This document shows, piece after piece, positions 21,082 to 34,247 of a DNA stretch of 64,000 nt (position 1 is the first letter of the stretch; each line of letters opens with the position of its first letter). Below the pieces are notes generated by a model. It worked only from the letters and a program-made list of their open reading frames with translations, did no database searches and was not told the DNA's origin. The position numbers and the translations under genes are program-made. This stretch comes from Hermatobates lingyangjiaoensis (lineage: Eukaryota > Arthropoda > Insecta > Hemiptera > Hermatobatidae): NCBI GenBank assembly GCA_026182355.1, contig JAPFBL010000034.1:3108501-3172500 (forward strand). The letters are read 5' to 3'.

Positions 21082-21135
21082 TTTTTGACTCTGACGAAGA
21101 CCGCTTGTTACGGTTGAAAGATCTTAGTCTTGTTT
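21082..21135 (+). ncRNA. Hammerhead ribozyme motif, family A
   Basis: CTGACGA 21091-21097, GAAA 21116-21119, AGATCT, T, GACT/AGTC stem I. Complete core. Confidence 0.75.
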
Positions 21136-21194
21136 TCCCATTTCATATTGTGGTTTGATCATTGATTGTTATTTCATGTGTTTATACGAAATCT
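21082..21194 (+). mobile_element. Single family A terminus
   Basis: One forward copy from ribozyme through tail ending in the TTTCATGTG...CGAAAT hairpin and a TA run. It is preceded by a TA run at 21004-21020, but there is no inverted partner. Confidence 0.7.
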
Positions 21195-21224
21195 ATATAT
21201 ATATATATATATATATATATAGAT

Positions 21225-21261
<37 letters not shown>
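21195..21261. repeat. (TA)n then (GA)n microsatellite
   Basis: TA run to about 21220 followed by GA repeats with one interruption. Confidence 0.9.
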
Positions 21262-22777
21262 CTCCGTTTATTTAACTAGGCTTTAAAACAACAAAAAAAA
21301 AAGAGTTGAAGCTATGTAGCATATACGTACTCAAGATTACTTCTAACAGTTTTAGAACTGTTAATTCCATTTAATAAAACACTAAATAATGATAGTTGTA
21401 GTTTAGGGTCTGTCAACCATTACCTGTGTCAACAGAAAAGGTATTTTGGTATTTTGGTACTTATCTTAATAATTTTTTCTTCCTTGTTCCTAACATCTAA
21501 ACCACAATTGTAATTTTATTTTTTGGAGCAGAAAATGATGGTAATTTGTGAATTGTCTTCGATTTGAACTACACGCAGGTCATATACAGATTTTCTTCAA
21601 TATAGTGAGCAATAAATTTTAACTTACTCAACATTATTAAGTCAATATTTATTATTGAACAGTTAAAATCAAACAGGGTTTTCACCTACTGTATTATGGC
21701 CTCTACGTGTGTCGAATGCATAAAACTCTTCATCTGTTATTTGAAAAATCTTGAGTCATGATCAAAATCCAAACCTCATATTTTAGTAATAACTTGAAGC
21801 ATGGTATCTCTAAACCAAATGTGAGCTACTTATTCTTATTACCTGATGAACTCATAATTGTGACAGTCAGCTATCATATGTTATATGAGTGGCATTACAG
21901 AAAGTTTACTCCATTCCTTATGTTGAAAACAGAGTTTGTATATATAATATATATACATATACAACAGACAGTGAGTCCATGTTGCGTGAGCTTCAAATAA
22001 TCACTGATCCAGATTTCTACAACATGCAAGATGTGCTATTTAAAGGCAAATAATCCAGTGATAAGCAGTATTTCATTCAATTTACGTTTAGCAGCGGAAT
22101 CATGAACTCCTCCATCAAAGGAAAGATTTCCTTTTATTTATACAGCAATAATATATCTTTCCTTTATCAAGTAATGCTTTTAAGCAAAAAATGTGCAAAG
22201 CCATTGTCTGGAGATTTATATATCATTTTGATTTTATACCATTTTGCTCTCAGAACAGTAACAAAAAAATTAATTTTGAATTAAAAAAGAAAGAATAACA
22301 ATTGTTTGAATTAACAATATTTTCAAATATCAATATCATTAAGAGGCTCACTAATATTACTTAAACTAAATTCACCTTAATATGGCCTAACGACCTTGAT
22401 ATAACATGCAAATTCTTTCAAGCATTCTTTAAAACGTCTGTTGATATTATAAATAATTGCAGTTTTTTGATTAGTCTATTAACATATTTAGTAAAAATAC
22501 ATCATCTTCTTAAAACAAAGAGTATTTTTTCCTAATTACGTATTTTTTTATATATGCAGTATATAAATATATGTAGTATATATATACTATTTATATATAT
22601 AGTATATTTTGCATTACCTACTAATGCAAATAGCATTGTTCCAACATCTGGTCAAGTTCTAAGAAACACATACGTAGAAAGATGGTTAACTTTACTGATA
22701 TCTTTTGTGACACTAATAATGATGTTTTTTTCAAGTAAAAAGTTGAGGCTGAAATTATAAATAAATAAATAAAAAAA
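21262..22777. other. AT-rich non-coding stretch
   Basis: Short ORFs only, none recognised. TA-rich at 22545-22605. Confidence 0.55.
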
Positions 22778-22980
22778 GGTTTCACATAAACACGTGAAAT
22801 AACAATCAATGATCAAACCACAATAAGAAATGGGAAAACAAGACTAAGATCTTTCAACCGTAACAAGCGGTCTTCGTCAGAGTCAAAAACCCAACTCAGT
22901 TGGGTGAAAGATCCTGTTACGGTTGAAAGATCTTAGTCTTGTTTTGCCATTTCTTATTGTGGTTTGTTCATTGATTGTTA
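22778..22980. mobile_element. Family A head-to-head foldback
   Basis: Inverted family A termini. The minus-strand ribozyme is intact; the plus copy has lost CTGACGA through a rearrangement at the centre (a GAAAGATC duplicate lies there). Confidence 0.7.
22840..22888 (-). ncRNA. Hammerhead ribozyme motif, family A
   Basis: Minus-strand CTGACGA at 22880-22874, GAAA at 22855-22852, AGATCT, T; GACT/AGTC stem I kept. Confidence 0.75.
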
Positions 22981-24754
22981 TACATGTATGTATTATATAA
23001 TACAATTAATAATTGTTGCAATGTAATAAATTTATATTTTAAATATTATAAATTGTAAACATGTTTAAGGAATGCTACCTCTTTTTACTCTTCTTCCAAA
23101 CTCCATATGTAGTAATATCATCTGACTTGTTAGTGTCATTACATCTGGGTTGTTTAAATTGCGTTTTCCATTGTCAAATTACGAAAACTGAAAATACTCT
23201 CAAGAATTCTGTTGAAATTACATTACCTTTCCACTCCAAAGAAGGCACTGTTCTGTGTATTCATAGCTAAAATTAGTAACAGTAACAAATGATCCACACT
23301 TAGCGCCCTTGGAAAACAACAAGAGGTAGAATTCTATAGGTGTTTGCGCTAAAAATAAACAACCATTTAAAGTTTAACAAAAAAGATATTGCTTAGACCT
23401 CTTGCGTCTAACACTTTTTCATATTTTGTTTAAAAATTATGCTAATGCAGTTAATATATCTTTACAGTTGGTAATCTATATTAGTCTTGTCAGTAGTATA
23501 ATATTGAGATATTGGTCAGATATTTGGTGAACGTATATACAGCAATAGGAAGATTGAATTAGCACTATACCTTCTGTACTTCATTAAACAGAATGGTTCT
23601 GATGAGGACCGTTACTGGTATTGAGTTTAAAGTATCAATGTTGAAAGTGTATGCATTTATGTGCTACATTTTATTTTGAGACCTGTTGTCATATGTTTAT
23701 TTATTTCTATATACAGGATTTTGTTTCTTGCGTTTTAATAATTAAAATTGAACTAGTATACCAGCAATTCTAACTATAAGCAACAAAGAAATAGCCAATA
23801 TGATTATTGCATAGATCCTCGAGTATTATATAAACAGGATTCTGCTTAAATTAAATGCATTCAGTATATGCCCTATTCTGAGAGAAATTGAAGAAATTAT
23901 GATATGCTCTCTGATACCTGGTTAACTAAATAGGTACAGAAAAAATAGAAAGAAAGAAAGACGTTTGCTAATCTGATGCGAGAGATTGGAGGGCTAAGAG
24001 TTATCTGGCCTAATGAGGGGGATGTTTGGGGAAGCTGAGAGATAGGCGGCGCGTTGAGACGATCCCAGCCAGGTGATGCTGCTCCCACCAACAGACTGTA
24101 ATCCGCTTTCTCCTTCCCAACCCCGCCCACTCATCACGCTCCTTCCCTCCAAACAGACATTAATTTCAAACGTCAGATTCACTTAATGGCCACCACGTTT
24201 AATGACCACAATTCATCCTCTCTCTCAACATTCAAACCCCTTTACTAAAAAAAAAAAAAAAAAATTCTTTCTAAACCCCCTATTTAATAAAATCTGAGGG
24301 TGACTTGTCGTTAAGCGCACATACATGTCTCAGGGGACTTCAGTTTGACGCCACCAACTCTGGTTTGATGGGTTTGAACAGATTGCGGAATGAAAATCCT
24401 AATATTTTTATATTGACATAAAGCAATAATCGTTAAAATATTAACTGAAAATTTTTCTAAATAAACATGAAACAGGTTCGTTATTGAGTTGAAAAAAAAA
24501 ATATATAAATAACAACGTTAGGTTAAGTAGCTATAGAAGTCCCACTATAGAACACACATAGGCCGAACATTGACCCTTTGATGATGCCATGCAATCAAAG
24601 TTATATATTGGAGATCCTATTTTTGCAGTCTATTTAGAGTAAAGATCTTTAACAAGTACCTGACATGGTACAGGTCCGGTACCAAGGGCTTAACGACCTC
24701 CTACGAGGGATGACGTGTTCAGATTTTTTCACTATCTACGCGAATATACCGAGC
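22981..24754. other. Non-coding stretch with a GC-richer island
   Basis: Island at about 23970-24150. A CTGATGAGGACC sequence at 23598 lacks GAAA. Nothing else recognised. Confidence 0.5.
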
Positions 24755-24834
24755 GTGTGACAGTGGGTATTTAACTCCGGATGCACTAGTCTAGAGGCGA
24801 GCACATATCAACAGAGCTAACCTAGCCAGCCCTC
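24755..24834 (-). repeat. tRNA-derived SINE remnant
   Basis: The minus strand contains GTGCTCGCCTCTAGACT followed by CCGGAGTTAAATACC, which resembles the D arm to anticodon arm and a worn B box. It shares GTGCTCGCCTCT with 40640-40705. Confidence 0.3.
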
Positions 24835-24914
24835 TATAATCTATATACTTATAAAACTCTCTTACCCGTGTTTAAATGTTTGCACACGCTCGAAATGGAA
24901 TAGAATATTAGAAA

Positions 24915-24985
24915 TTTGGTGTGCCTCGAACCAACGACGTTGGCATTGGAGATCCAGGGCTCTACCCATTGAGCCAGAGAGAATA
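24915..24985 (-). repeat. tRNA-derived SINE remnant or tRNA pseudogene
   Basis: The minus strand has a clear A box (TGGCTCAATGGGTAGAG) and B box (GGTTCGAGGC) at tRNA spacing. The anticodon arm does not pair well, so it is not a functional tRNA. It is the most convincing tRNA-like sequence here. Confidence 0.55.
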
Positions 24986-27900
24986 TTGAACATTATGCAC
25001 AATTATTATTGAGCAATAAATAATCGACGAGTATATGAAATAATTATTTAATATATCAACAAATGATATTTATTACAGTTAACCGAAATTTTAGAAATTA
25101 ATAAATCAATATAATAAAATATTAACAGCACACAATTATGTCAGTAATTAAAAACAGTTTGTCACAATGGCTTAATTTTATTCTATTGATATATCTATTT
25201 CAATAAAAAAGTTAAAAAGCTCCCGATGCATGGGAAGTTACAGGATAGTTATAACTAAAACTAACTCTCTCTAAATTAAGGAGCTCAGTAGTAATTGTAT
25301 TGGCTCTAGTCTCTCAGGTATTGACTACTTCTTCCAGTTGTCAAGAGAGAAACTGATGCTGATATATATAATGATTAAATCTTACTTGAAGCGTAAATTT
25401 ACTGAATTACATTTAACTAGAAATATGAAGGATCAAGAAGAAGATGAGGAATACTCGAAATTTCTAATAAATATAAGTGAAGAGAGAGTTGAAAGGAATG
25501 AAAATAAAGAGATTATTACTGCCCCAATACATGTTTATCCGTGCACATAATGTTGACTTGTGTATTGAATACATTTACTCTTCATTCGGCAACCAACAAA
25601 TACTGTTCAGAGAAAATTCTACATTAGTTCTATTTAAGGAGAAAGATAGTGAAATTATCATTGGTTGATTGAATAATTTCCAGGAGAAATTAAACTATAT
25701 ATGTCACACAGCTCGGTTTGACAAACACTTATGTGTCTGGATTGCTCAAACATAAGCTAGAACTCAAAAACAAGCTGCCATAATGTGTAATATATCATGA
25801 GAAACATTGATCCACTTTGTTTATGTAATGGAATAAGACTAATAACTCAGGAGCTTTATGTTTAAAGTAATTATTTGCTAAAATTATCGCATCACGGTTT
25901 CAAAGGTGATTAATTTGAATTCCAAGATTGAAAATTGTTTTATATGAAGAGATTCCTTTTTCAAAGATGCAAATTCCAATCAGTTAGCATTAGCCATGAC
26001 TATTCATAAGTCTCAAAGAGAGACTGTACAACAAATTTTAGTTCATTTATGTAAAACAGCATTTCAACATGGCAAATTTGATGATGCTCTCAGTAATGTC
26101 AAACAGAAAGAAGGCATTAAAATTTTTTTTTAAAAAATTCAAATTGTACAAGGATGTAAATAGAAAGAAGTGTAGTGTCATTATCCTCTTTATTAGAAAT
26201 TAATTAATTTAGAGTTTATCTGCATTTATATGAACATGTTTGCATTAGAAAGGAACGTGTTGGAAAACTCAGCTGGTCATGGGTAGACTGGTAATAGTAT
26301 AAAATTGTAAACATTCGCCTGACAGTATACCGAACTACACTAAAGTGGCATTCCGTAAAAATATAAATATATATTGTAACCTCTTACAATTTTCTAATTT
26401 TAATTTAAACATTTTGGTTTGTAAGCTGACAATACATCAAGTTGAGAAATAGCCGGCCCATAAAGTATTAAATACACTGATAAATAGCATTCTTAGAACC
26501 TTATTGAGAAATTTAAGATAATATAGAACTTCTGGGTAAGATTGTTTAAGAAATGTATCAGATGTACATACACTTTCATATTTTTTAAAACATTAGCAGA
26601 GTTACCAATGTCTTTATCATATAGTGTGCTGACGAAAACTTACGCACAGTGAGCAAACAAATACACACACTCTTACTGACTGTCAGACTGAACTGTTACT
26701 CGCGGCTGAAGGAACAGGCTGATAGAAAAAAAAGAATCGTAAAATATGGGACTCTTCTCTATGACATTCATGTAAACTCGTAATTGATTATTTAATTATT
26801 ACAATAAATTAATTATAGTAGGAATAATTAATGAAATAATAAGAAAGGAATAATTAATGTTATTCTAAGCACGGTATCAAATCAGTCGGTGAAATCAATT
26901 GTTCATCTTAGAAATTATTCCTTTAGTCCAAAGAAAGCTTTTCTTGAATGCTTTTCAGACTTGTCCATTTAACTCTCATTCTTTCTTCCTTTCTTTTCCT
27001 GCTCTTACTTGTCAAGGAGTTGTTCAATTGGTCTGTGCGAGGGAGGAAGGTGGGGGGGACGGTAGTTCTTTGATTGTTAACAGACTCTGAAGAAGGGACC
27101 AGTTGAAACTTTTTACCGATCAATTACGGTACTAAACTGCGGAAGAAAATAATCTTCTCCGCAGAATTTTCTTGGGTCTCCCCAATCTAGTTTTACTTCA
27201 TAACAGAATCTATTCTCTCTTTCTAACTTAAAGCCAGATACTGGGGAAAACTTTTCAGAGCATGCGTGAAATCAATACCTTCACTTTAGTGGAGAAAAAT
27301 GTTATAACTAAAACTAGTTTCGCAACAACAGAAATGAGGTTATATTTGTCAATTAAACTAAAAGGTTTTTTATACCGAACCCTAATGATGAATTAAACCC
27401 TTTTATGAAGAAGTAATCTTATTTGAAGGAAGGAGACAAAAAAATTATACGAGTATAATTACATATCATAAGTAAAATATCAAAAAATTTAAACAACTTA
27501 AAACAAATTAACAATAATCACTTAAATAATTGCTGAATTTATCCACTGAAAGAAGTAGCAATTTCAGTATACAGAATTACATAAGTAATTATTGGGTGCG
27601 TGTAATTGCCACTGATAACTTTCCTGGGTGATTAATGTTGTAGTTAAGTGGTTATTTCTTTATTCAAGTTATTAAAACTCTAAATCATTTTGTCACTAAT
27701 AATTGTGGCACCTAATTTCATAATCTAAAAAGTGAATATGAATAATTTAGCTAGTATGATTGCAAAGGCTCACACTCGATATCTGAGTGTGATTGCCGGA
27801 AAATTATGAGTAAACCTGGCCAACGATTTTGACATGTGTTCTTTTACTGTTTACGTTTGTAAATTTCCAAAGGACCCAAAGAGGCCTTTGGAGCCGAACC

Positions 27901-28062
27901 CGCATGATACTTAATTGTTTACTTTACAATTACGCTGCTAACAGTGCCAAGTCACCGCACTAACCAAATGCTTAAAGTCAGGTCAAACTTGTAGTACTAG
28001 GTTTATAACAAATGTGATAAAAGCTATGTTAGGACTAAAGACTCTGCGGTACTGAGGTGTTA
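24986..28062. other. AT-rich non-coding stretch
   Basis: Contains a GC-richer patch at 26950-27065 and a ribozyme-like CTGAAGA...GTTGAAAC relic at 27087-27113 related to family L. No gene recognised. Confidence 0.5.
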
Positions 28063-28070
28063 TTCTAGAT

Positions 28071-28382
28071 CAGTGGTTCTTAACCTGAGTTGGACGAGTC
28101 GGTCTCAGAGGTTCGGTGGATCCTCCACCGCGGAGGATCAACAGCAGAAGTTACACCGATTTACAGGTATGTAATTACTTGAGAGTTCATACACTGTGTT
28201 GGTTTTGTTCTTTTAGCAAGATGCTATGTATGGACGGTTCATTTGTGCACCAGTAAAAAAAACATACGCCTATGACTTGAATGTGAAAAAAAAACACATT
28301 TTATTTTTCACTAAAGAAGGGTTTGGTGAAGCACACATGAAACTAATGGGGTTCAGTACCTCCATAAGGTTAAGAACAACTG
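28071..28382. mobile_element. hAT-type MITE, 312 bp
   Basis: Terminal inverted repeats CAGTGGTTCTTAACCT and AGGTTAAGAACAACTG (one mismatch). It is flanked by 8 bp duplications TTCTAGAT (28063-28070) and TCCTAGAT (28383-28390), again with one mismatch. An 8 bp target duplication with CAGTGG ends is typical of hAT elements. The internal GTTCGGTGG and GGTTCAGTACCTCC are familiar from this widespread arthropod and marine MITE group. No transposase. Confidence 0.85.
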
Positions 28383-28390
28383 TCCTAGAT

Positions 28391-29376
28391 GGATCCACCC
28401 CGAGGCCGTCACACAATGCAGCCTTCACGTTGTTCCAATGATATTTCAAGTGAGGTTTGTTGAAGCACAGTTCAGGTATCATAATAAATCTGTAAACTAA
28501 GTAGTGGTTTGGGGATAGGGTAAGCCCTTTACATTTCCTGGATCGATAAAGTCCCCATTTCCCACAGGCATGCTGAGAACGTTGAAACTATACGGTTCAA
28601 TATTAGGTAGTTCCCCTCACTTATGATTATGTAGCATTCATTTTCTCGTAGTATTTTGAATGTGACCACAACTGACGCAGTCTGCCGTGTTAGAACTTTA
28701 ATTATGAACGTCCATTTCTCCGCATCATGTTTTCACTTTTGGTGGTTCTAAAATTTCTTTCCCCACTATCAAACTTCTATTGTCTTTAAAACTATGAATA
28801 TGTATAATGTGTGAAATGCAAGTTATGTTCTATCTTCGTGGGTTTTAAAGTAAAGATCAACTTAATTCATCAGAAATATTTAGAATAATTCATCAGAATT
28901 ATTTAGTGGTTTCTTCTATATTTTTTTTTAAGAAAAGTTATGAATAATATAAATAAAATCAGTCAAGATTACAGTTACTACTTCTGTAGTTATCTGTATT
29001 TGAGGATGTTGGTTTTGTTTCCGTTACGTCGGTTCAACTGTTGTGAGCAGTAGAAGATTCTTAATTAATTGTTTATTCATTCTAGCTCATTAGTTGTACA
29101 ATCCGTAATTGTGTGGTATTTACTCACGCTGGGGTAAATAGATAATGCAAAGTCACAAGAAATAAATACTTCTTTTTTTAAATCAGTCATCTTATCTATA
29201 ACTAACTCTCCTCCCTTCTCTATCTCACATGACCTTAATTCCGTTTAGTCAACCTTAGGAAGCTGAAAGTCCCTCTAATCCTTCCATTGTGCATATCATT
29301 TATTTTTCATTTCTTTACCTAATTATATATAATTCCGGTTTATTTTTTTAACTTTTAATTTTTGATTTGTATTATG
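28391..29376. other. Non-coding stretch with a reversed family B tail
   Basis: 29093-29132 is the reverse complement of 3183-3222 with few changes (TTGTGTGGTATTTACTCA). Otherwise nothing recognised. Confidence 0.55.
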
Positions 29377-29428
29377 AATGTTTGCCTGATGATGAACATA
29401 AAGTGTTCGAACGCATAGTTTGAATTAA
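29377..29428 (+). pseudogene. Decayed hammerhead motif, family B
   Basis: CTGATGA 29386-29392 and the AAGTGTTC stem II side remain, but GAAAC is reduced to GAAC and ACGCGT to ACGCAT. Together with the reversed tail at 29093 it marks an old family B foldback. Confidence 0.6.
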
Positions 29429-31794
29429 AACAACTTTTTTTTTGTGGAGACTTTGTATTATATATTTACCCCAGTATGGACATATGCTCGATAACTAAAC
29501 ATTATTTTTAAAATAAATTATTGTTTATTATTACATATTCCTTTAGTATTATTACTATTGTTTCTAAATTGCACAGATAATTGAACGTTGTTTAAAAACT
29601 GTAACGTACTTTATGGTTTTACTTTGTAAATTCCATTATAAATACATGTACATTGTTTTGTGGTAGCAAAACTAAATTACTTCAACGTTGTTATGATTAA
29701 ATTTAACTATAATCATATTTTAGGCTGAGAATGTCCACTTGATAACTTAAATATATACGTGCAAATGCCTTATACTTTGCTTGTACTAGCATATTGTACG
29801 TAATATAATAATGCAATGGAATAATTATAAAACAAATGTATGCCAAGAGAATAAACAAAAAGATAAATGTTTAAAGGAAAACTATAATATATGATTTCTT
29901 TTTATTTTACGAAATTAAACTTTTTCTATATGCGAAGTAGGGATTAAAATAGAGTTAAATTCGGATTGTGTAAACTAAGGTTGAGTTAGATGTAGAATAA
30001 ACTAGTTATATATTTGTAGTCCAAAAAAAAATTACCTAATTTAAAATTTTACTGTTGTAATTTAAATAAAGAGCAACTTTGAATTAATGGAAACGTCGTT
30101 TTTTAAATGTCTCAGGCAGAATAAGTGTCACTTTAACTACTAACGTAAAATACAAACCATTTCTATTTCCAAACTTGATTTTTTTTTAACTTGAAATCAA
30201 GAGTATACCTCGAGTTTTTTTTCATGCAACTGCAGAAATAAGGGCAAATATATTCATATATTTCTATGCCTTTAGATCAGTAATAACTTGTATCAATAAT
30301 TTACAAAAGGTGCTGTATTCAAATATCAAAGCTCTTTATAGTTTTTTTTTATTTTTGTTTTTACAATCTTCACTCGAGCATTCTCTATATTTAGCATAGA
30401 ACGTATAAATAATATGTCAAAATATATTTTCTTACTGTAATTTTTCGAGGTTACTTGTTTTACCCGTTTTTTCTAAAATATATCAATGTTTTAAAATAAA
30501 TATATCAGTAATAATAATTGATAAAATATATCAATGTTTTCTTATCCCGAGTACATATATTCTAAACAATTTGTCTTTATCGGGGTTTAACAGGGTCAAC
30601 AAATTCTCAAAAAACACTTTCAAGCTAACGTTTCGTCAGAGATTCATTTATAACAAATGATTTACAATAATATATAAAGTACTTTATATCATTTGTATAG
30701 ATATTAAATATTACTATGGAATGGTTTGATTTTATTTTACAATGTTAAATCGTATCAATCAACACTAATACTTCTATTGGCACATCCATTAATCATTGAT
30801 TTGTGAATTTATTTATGAATAACTTTATTAATAGTTGATTTGGTATTCTAAATAAACAAATACATTCCTCAGTAGTAATGTTATACATTCAACATTGAGT
30901 GGCAAAAGCAGTGCATTTTATATAGGTCAAACAAAGAAATATTGCAAAGAGAGGTTAAAACTACATTAGTATGATATTAAATAAAAAATAAAATGTATTG
31001 TGCTTTAGACTGTCACTTCTTAAACAGTATGCACAACATTAACCAAAGAACACTAAGACTATCGTTTATGAACACAATGAAAACAAGACGCTCATGAAAG
31101 AAATGCCTAATAGTGAGTAAACTAAAAAAATTCATGCAGTAAACTAAAGTGCGCGGTTATGGACTATCACCTGTATTGCTCTTGCAGTTGTGAAAAGTGT
31201 GACTCGACCATAATTTGGCACCTATATAGTAATGAGAGAGCTACACTACTGGGTTAATTCAACATGGAGAGCCGTACATTTTCGCCTACTTTAGGTTCAT
31301 AGAGTATGGATCTTTTAGTAATGACAGGCTGGGACGGCCAACTTTAAAGCCTTTCAGAGGAACACCATACCGAGGGTTAATACTGTAATTAGTATACATT
31401 ACTGTAATCAATCAACATTAAATTAAATCAATTAATTAAAGTTACAGCCAAACCAGCTACCTTTTAAGCCTACAATTGACTGCGTATCAAAGCAAATATG
31501 ATTCATATGTATAGAGTTCAATATTTGAATTTTAATGAGTTTTTCAGACAGCAACATTACAGTTCGTACTCTATCGTACGTATTTGGTTATGTAACTATA
31601 TAATAATTACAAATATATATGATGAATTAGGCAAGAAGTTTGAATATAATCCATATGATATATAGTCACAGTACTTATTGTACATTTTGGAACAGTACAT
31701 TTCGGGATGATTGCTCAGTTGAAAACAAGATCAAATTTATTGTTAAGGTTCAAATAGCTTAGTCTTTTTTGTCATTCCTTATATATATGTACGA
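29429..31794. other. AT-rich non-coding stretch
   Basis: One ribozyme-like minus-strand sequence lies at 30640-30615 (see findings). No gene recognised. Confidence 0.55.

Positions 31795-31838
<44 letters not shown>
31795..31838. repeat. (TA)n microsatellite
   Basis: TA run left of a decayed family C-like foldback. Confidence 0.95.
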
Positions 31839-31849
31839 TTTTTCGATAG

Positions 31850-31990
31850 AAATACGATACGAAAAAGATAAATAAGTTCAATGTAGATAGAGACATAGAA
31901 AAAAATAAAAACACACACTGTCTTTAATTTTCTGATTGTACCGAAGTGTTCAAATTAAAGACTACAAGTGTGTGTTCCTTGTAGCCAACA
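31850..31990. mobile_element. Decayed family C-like foldback
   Basis: ACACACACTGTCTTTAATTT is repeated inverted as AAATTAAAGACTACAAGTGT. Between them the minus strand keeps CGGTACAATC and GAAAATTAAAGAC, a relic of the family C ribozyme. Confidence 0.5.
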
Positions 31991-33256
31991 AAGTTACTTG
32001 TTAAGGCTACCTGTTATTCATCCTACCATTGTGTTTATTTTTTTTCTTTTTTATGATTTCTTTTCGGTTTCTAAGTGATACCTCTTAGATATCATTTCTG
32101 CAATATTTTCAATAGTTTGCTATCTATACAATTTCTTGTTTGTTGAGAATTTTTTTTTTTGTTTTTGTTCTGATTACAACAGGGTCTAAATATTGAAGTA
32201 ACATTTATTCTTTTTTCAGGTTTTCTGAAATACTTTATATTATTAGTTCTATAAATCTGTATATAAAACTAGCAATGTTTCTAGAAATATAGACAAAACT
32301 TTGGTTTATGGCTTTTTTTTTTTTGAGAATTATTTGATATTTTCAAAAAGCTTATATATAGACATTTTGGAAATTTTACACCAGAATATACATTTTATGC
32401 CTTTAAATTTTCACTGTAGAGTTTTTTTTTGATAAAATTCCCATTTTGGTTAACTTCAAAAAATATATATTTATGTTCACATTGTTACTATCCATAGTGA
32501 GAATCATTTCTCCTTGTGTTCTATAGTTTCCTTGGTCCTAAGAAAACGTTTACAGCTTGTTGTTATGCAAATGTAATACTCTATTAACGTCCGAATTACA
32601 TTTGACAACAAATTCCGACTATTGTATGGACTGGGGGACGTGCTAATTACCTGGAGAAGAGGGGGGTAAGTTTTGCGTTGGCGGGACGCCTTGTTTGTTC
32701 GCAGCGTCCTAACGAGCTCACGTAGGCAATTTACAATGATTGAGCGCGAAGCAGGTCTGCCACCCCATCCCAGCCTGCAATCCACTTTCTTTACCCTCTT
32801 CTCCCTCCGTCTCACCTCTTTGTAAACACTCTAGTTCGCGCTTCCCAGATTCATCAGCATTCTACATAAATTTCACTCCATTTATAGCAATTATTGATTT
32901 ATAACAAAATTTTTTCATCACCTTTTACAAGACTCTTTTCACCGAGAAAGATACCTTTTACAGTGACAGCAACTTTTTGGAGTACAAATAACGATATTAG
33001 TAAATTCTAGAACTTTAATTCTATAATTCATACATACATCAACTTTATTACAGTAGATTAAAAAAAATTAATCTAGAGACTATAAGTATAGTGTACTAAT
33101 TAAAATCAAAGTTGGAGTAATTAAGTTTCATAAATATTGTAACTAGTAAATTTAAAACTGTAACATTGAATTTTTTTTAATTAATGCTTTTTTTATTGAG
33201 GTTTTATTTTTTTATTGAGAGATGGTTTTATGATTGCCATAATGAAGACTATTGGT
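31991..33256. other. Non-coding stretch with a GC-richer island
   Basis: Island at about 32630-32830, including CTGCAATCCACTTTCT, similar to CTGTAATCCGCTTTCT near 24095. The remainder is T-rich. Confidence 0.5.
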
Positions 33257-33475
33257 ATATATATATATATATATATATATAATATGTAAAACCATTTCAC
33301 ATAAACACGTGAAATTACAATCAATGGTCAAATTGAAATGAAAAAAAAAGACTACGATCATTCAACCGTACAACTGGTCTTCGTCAATTGGTTTTTTGAC
33401 TCTGACGAAGACTGCTTGTTACAGTTGAAATACCTAAATCTTTTTTCCCCATTTCATATTGTGAATATGTAAAAC
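33257..33475. mobile_element. Decayed family A foldback beside (TA)n
   Basis: TA run 33257-33282, then inverted family A termini to 33475. The minus copy is eroded. Confidence 0.6.
33393..33446 (+). ncRNA. Hammerhead-like motif, family A, stem III lost
   Basis: CTGACGA 33402-33408 and GAAA 33427-33430 survive, but AGATCT has become ATACCT and the downstream stem I is changed. Probably inactive. Confidence 0.45.
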
Positions 33476-34069
33476 ACTTTTTGGAGCAATAACTTGACAC
33501 TTTAGTTAAAATAATATAATAATATACTATGATATTTAAAAATAGAAGCAATAAAAAACTATTATTATTCGCCAGGTAAAAATAATTAACCTCTTTATAT
33601 AACATTAGTACAGGAAACTATTCTATTTAAGAATTTGGATACATAAAAAAACATTGTACTGATTTTTATAGAATTTTTAGCAATTTTGGTAGGAATGTCG
33701 GTACGATGACCTGCTAAAGCTTGTTGATATGTTGTAAGTTCTCAACTCAACGGAAACATCACAGTCAAAGCTATCATACTGTGTGAAATAAGGTCTATAG
33801 AGAATTGCTGGAATTATTCTTCTAAGATCAGGATTAGCACTATAAGGGAATTACACACACCATTAAAAGTTTACTGAGGATGTTTTTAGATCTTATGGAT
33901 GTTATTTAAGGATGTTTTTGGAAATAAACCAAAATATTCTTTCCGTATTTTTTGGAAGCTGTATATCATTATTCAACTTTTTTTTTCTCAATTTTCAGAA
34001 AAGAAGAAATGTAAGAAAAACCTTTCAGTCCTTTTTCTGTCTACTTTGGCATGTCAGTAAATAAAACAG
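33476..34069. other. Non-coding stretch
   Basis: Ends in a good splice-acceptor-like tract (TTTTTTTTCTCAATTTTCAG) at 33980-33999 that could belong to the following ORF. Confidence 0.4.
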
Positions 34070-34247
34070 GACTCATGATAAAAAAGGTTATCCATTTCCG
34101 TTAAATAATTCTGCCTTTTACGAGTGTGAAGTTCTTGCAAATGGAATATGTACAAATCATCGGAAGTGTGTCTCTAGCCGTTGTAACAACTACAAATATT
34201 ATACAGGTTTATGTAAACGTCAAAAAAAAAAAACAAAATTGTTGTAA
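34070..34247 (+). CDS. Cysteine-rich ORF, possible last exon or pseudogene
   Basis: After an AAAACAG acceptor-like site at 34063-34069, 58 codons run open to TAA at 34245. The middle part has five cysteines spaced C-x7-C-x5-C-x4-C-x9-C with a G-x-C and an aromatic YY before the last cysteine, then a basic Lys-rich end. Such a compact disulfide pattern resembles secreted defensin-like or other small cysteine-rich peptides, but no family matches clearly. There is no ATG and no certain signal peptide. A hydrophobic LSVLFLSTLACQ segment lies upstream (34018-34056) in another frame and ends in a stop. It could be a terminal exon of an unseen gene or a relic. Its 3' half is duplicated at 34846-34917. 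Confidence 0.3.
34177..34247. repeat. Direct repeat, copy 1
   Basis: Starts GCCGTTGTAACAACTAC and ends AATTGTTGTAAA. It covers the 3' half of the cysteine-rich ORF. Confidence 0.85.

Noticed and set aside
23598..23640. CTGATGAGGACC as a ribozyme core
   Set aside because: No GAAA, stem III or matching stem I at the required distance.
24915..24985. Functional tRNA gene
   Set aside because: The anticodon and acceptor arms do not pair; only the A and B boxes are convincing.
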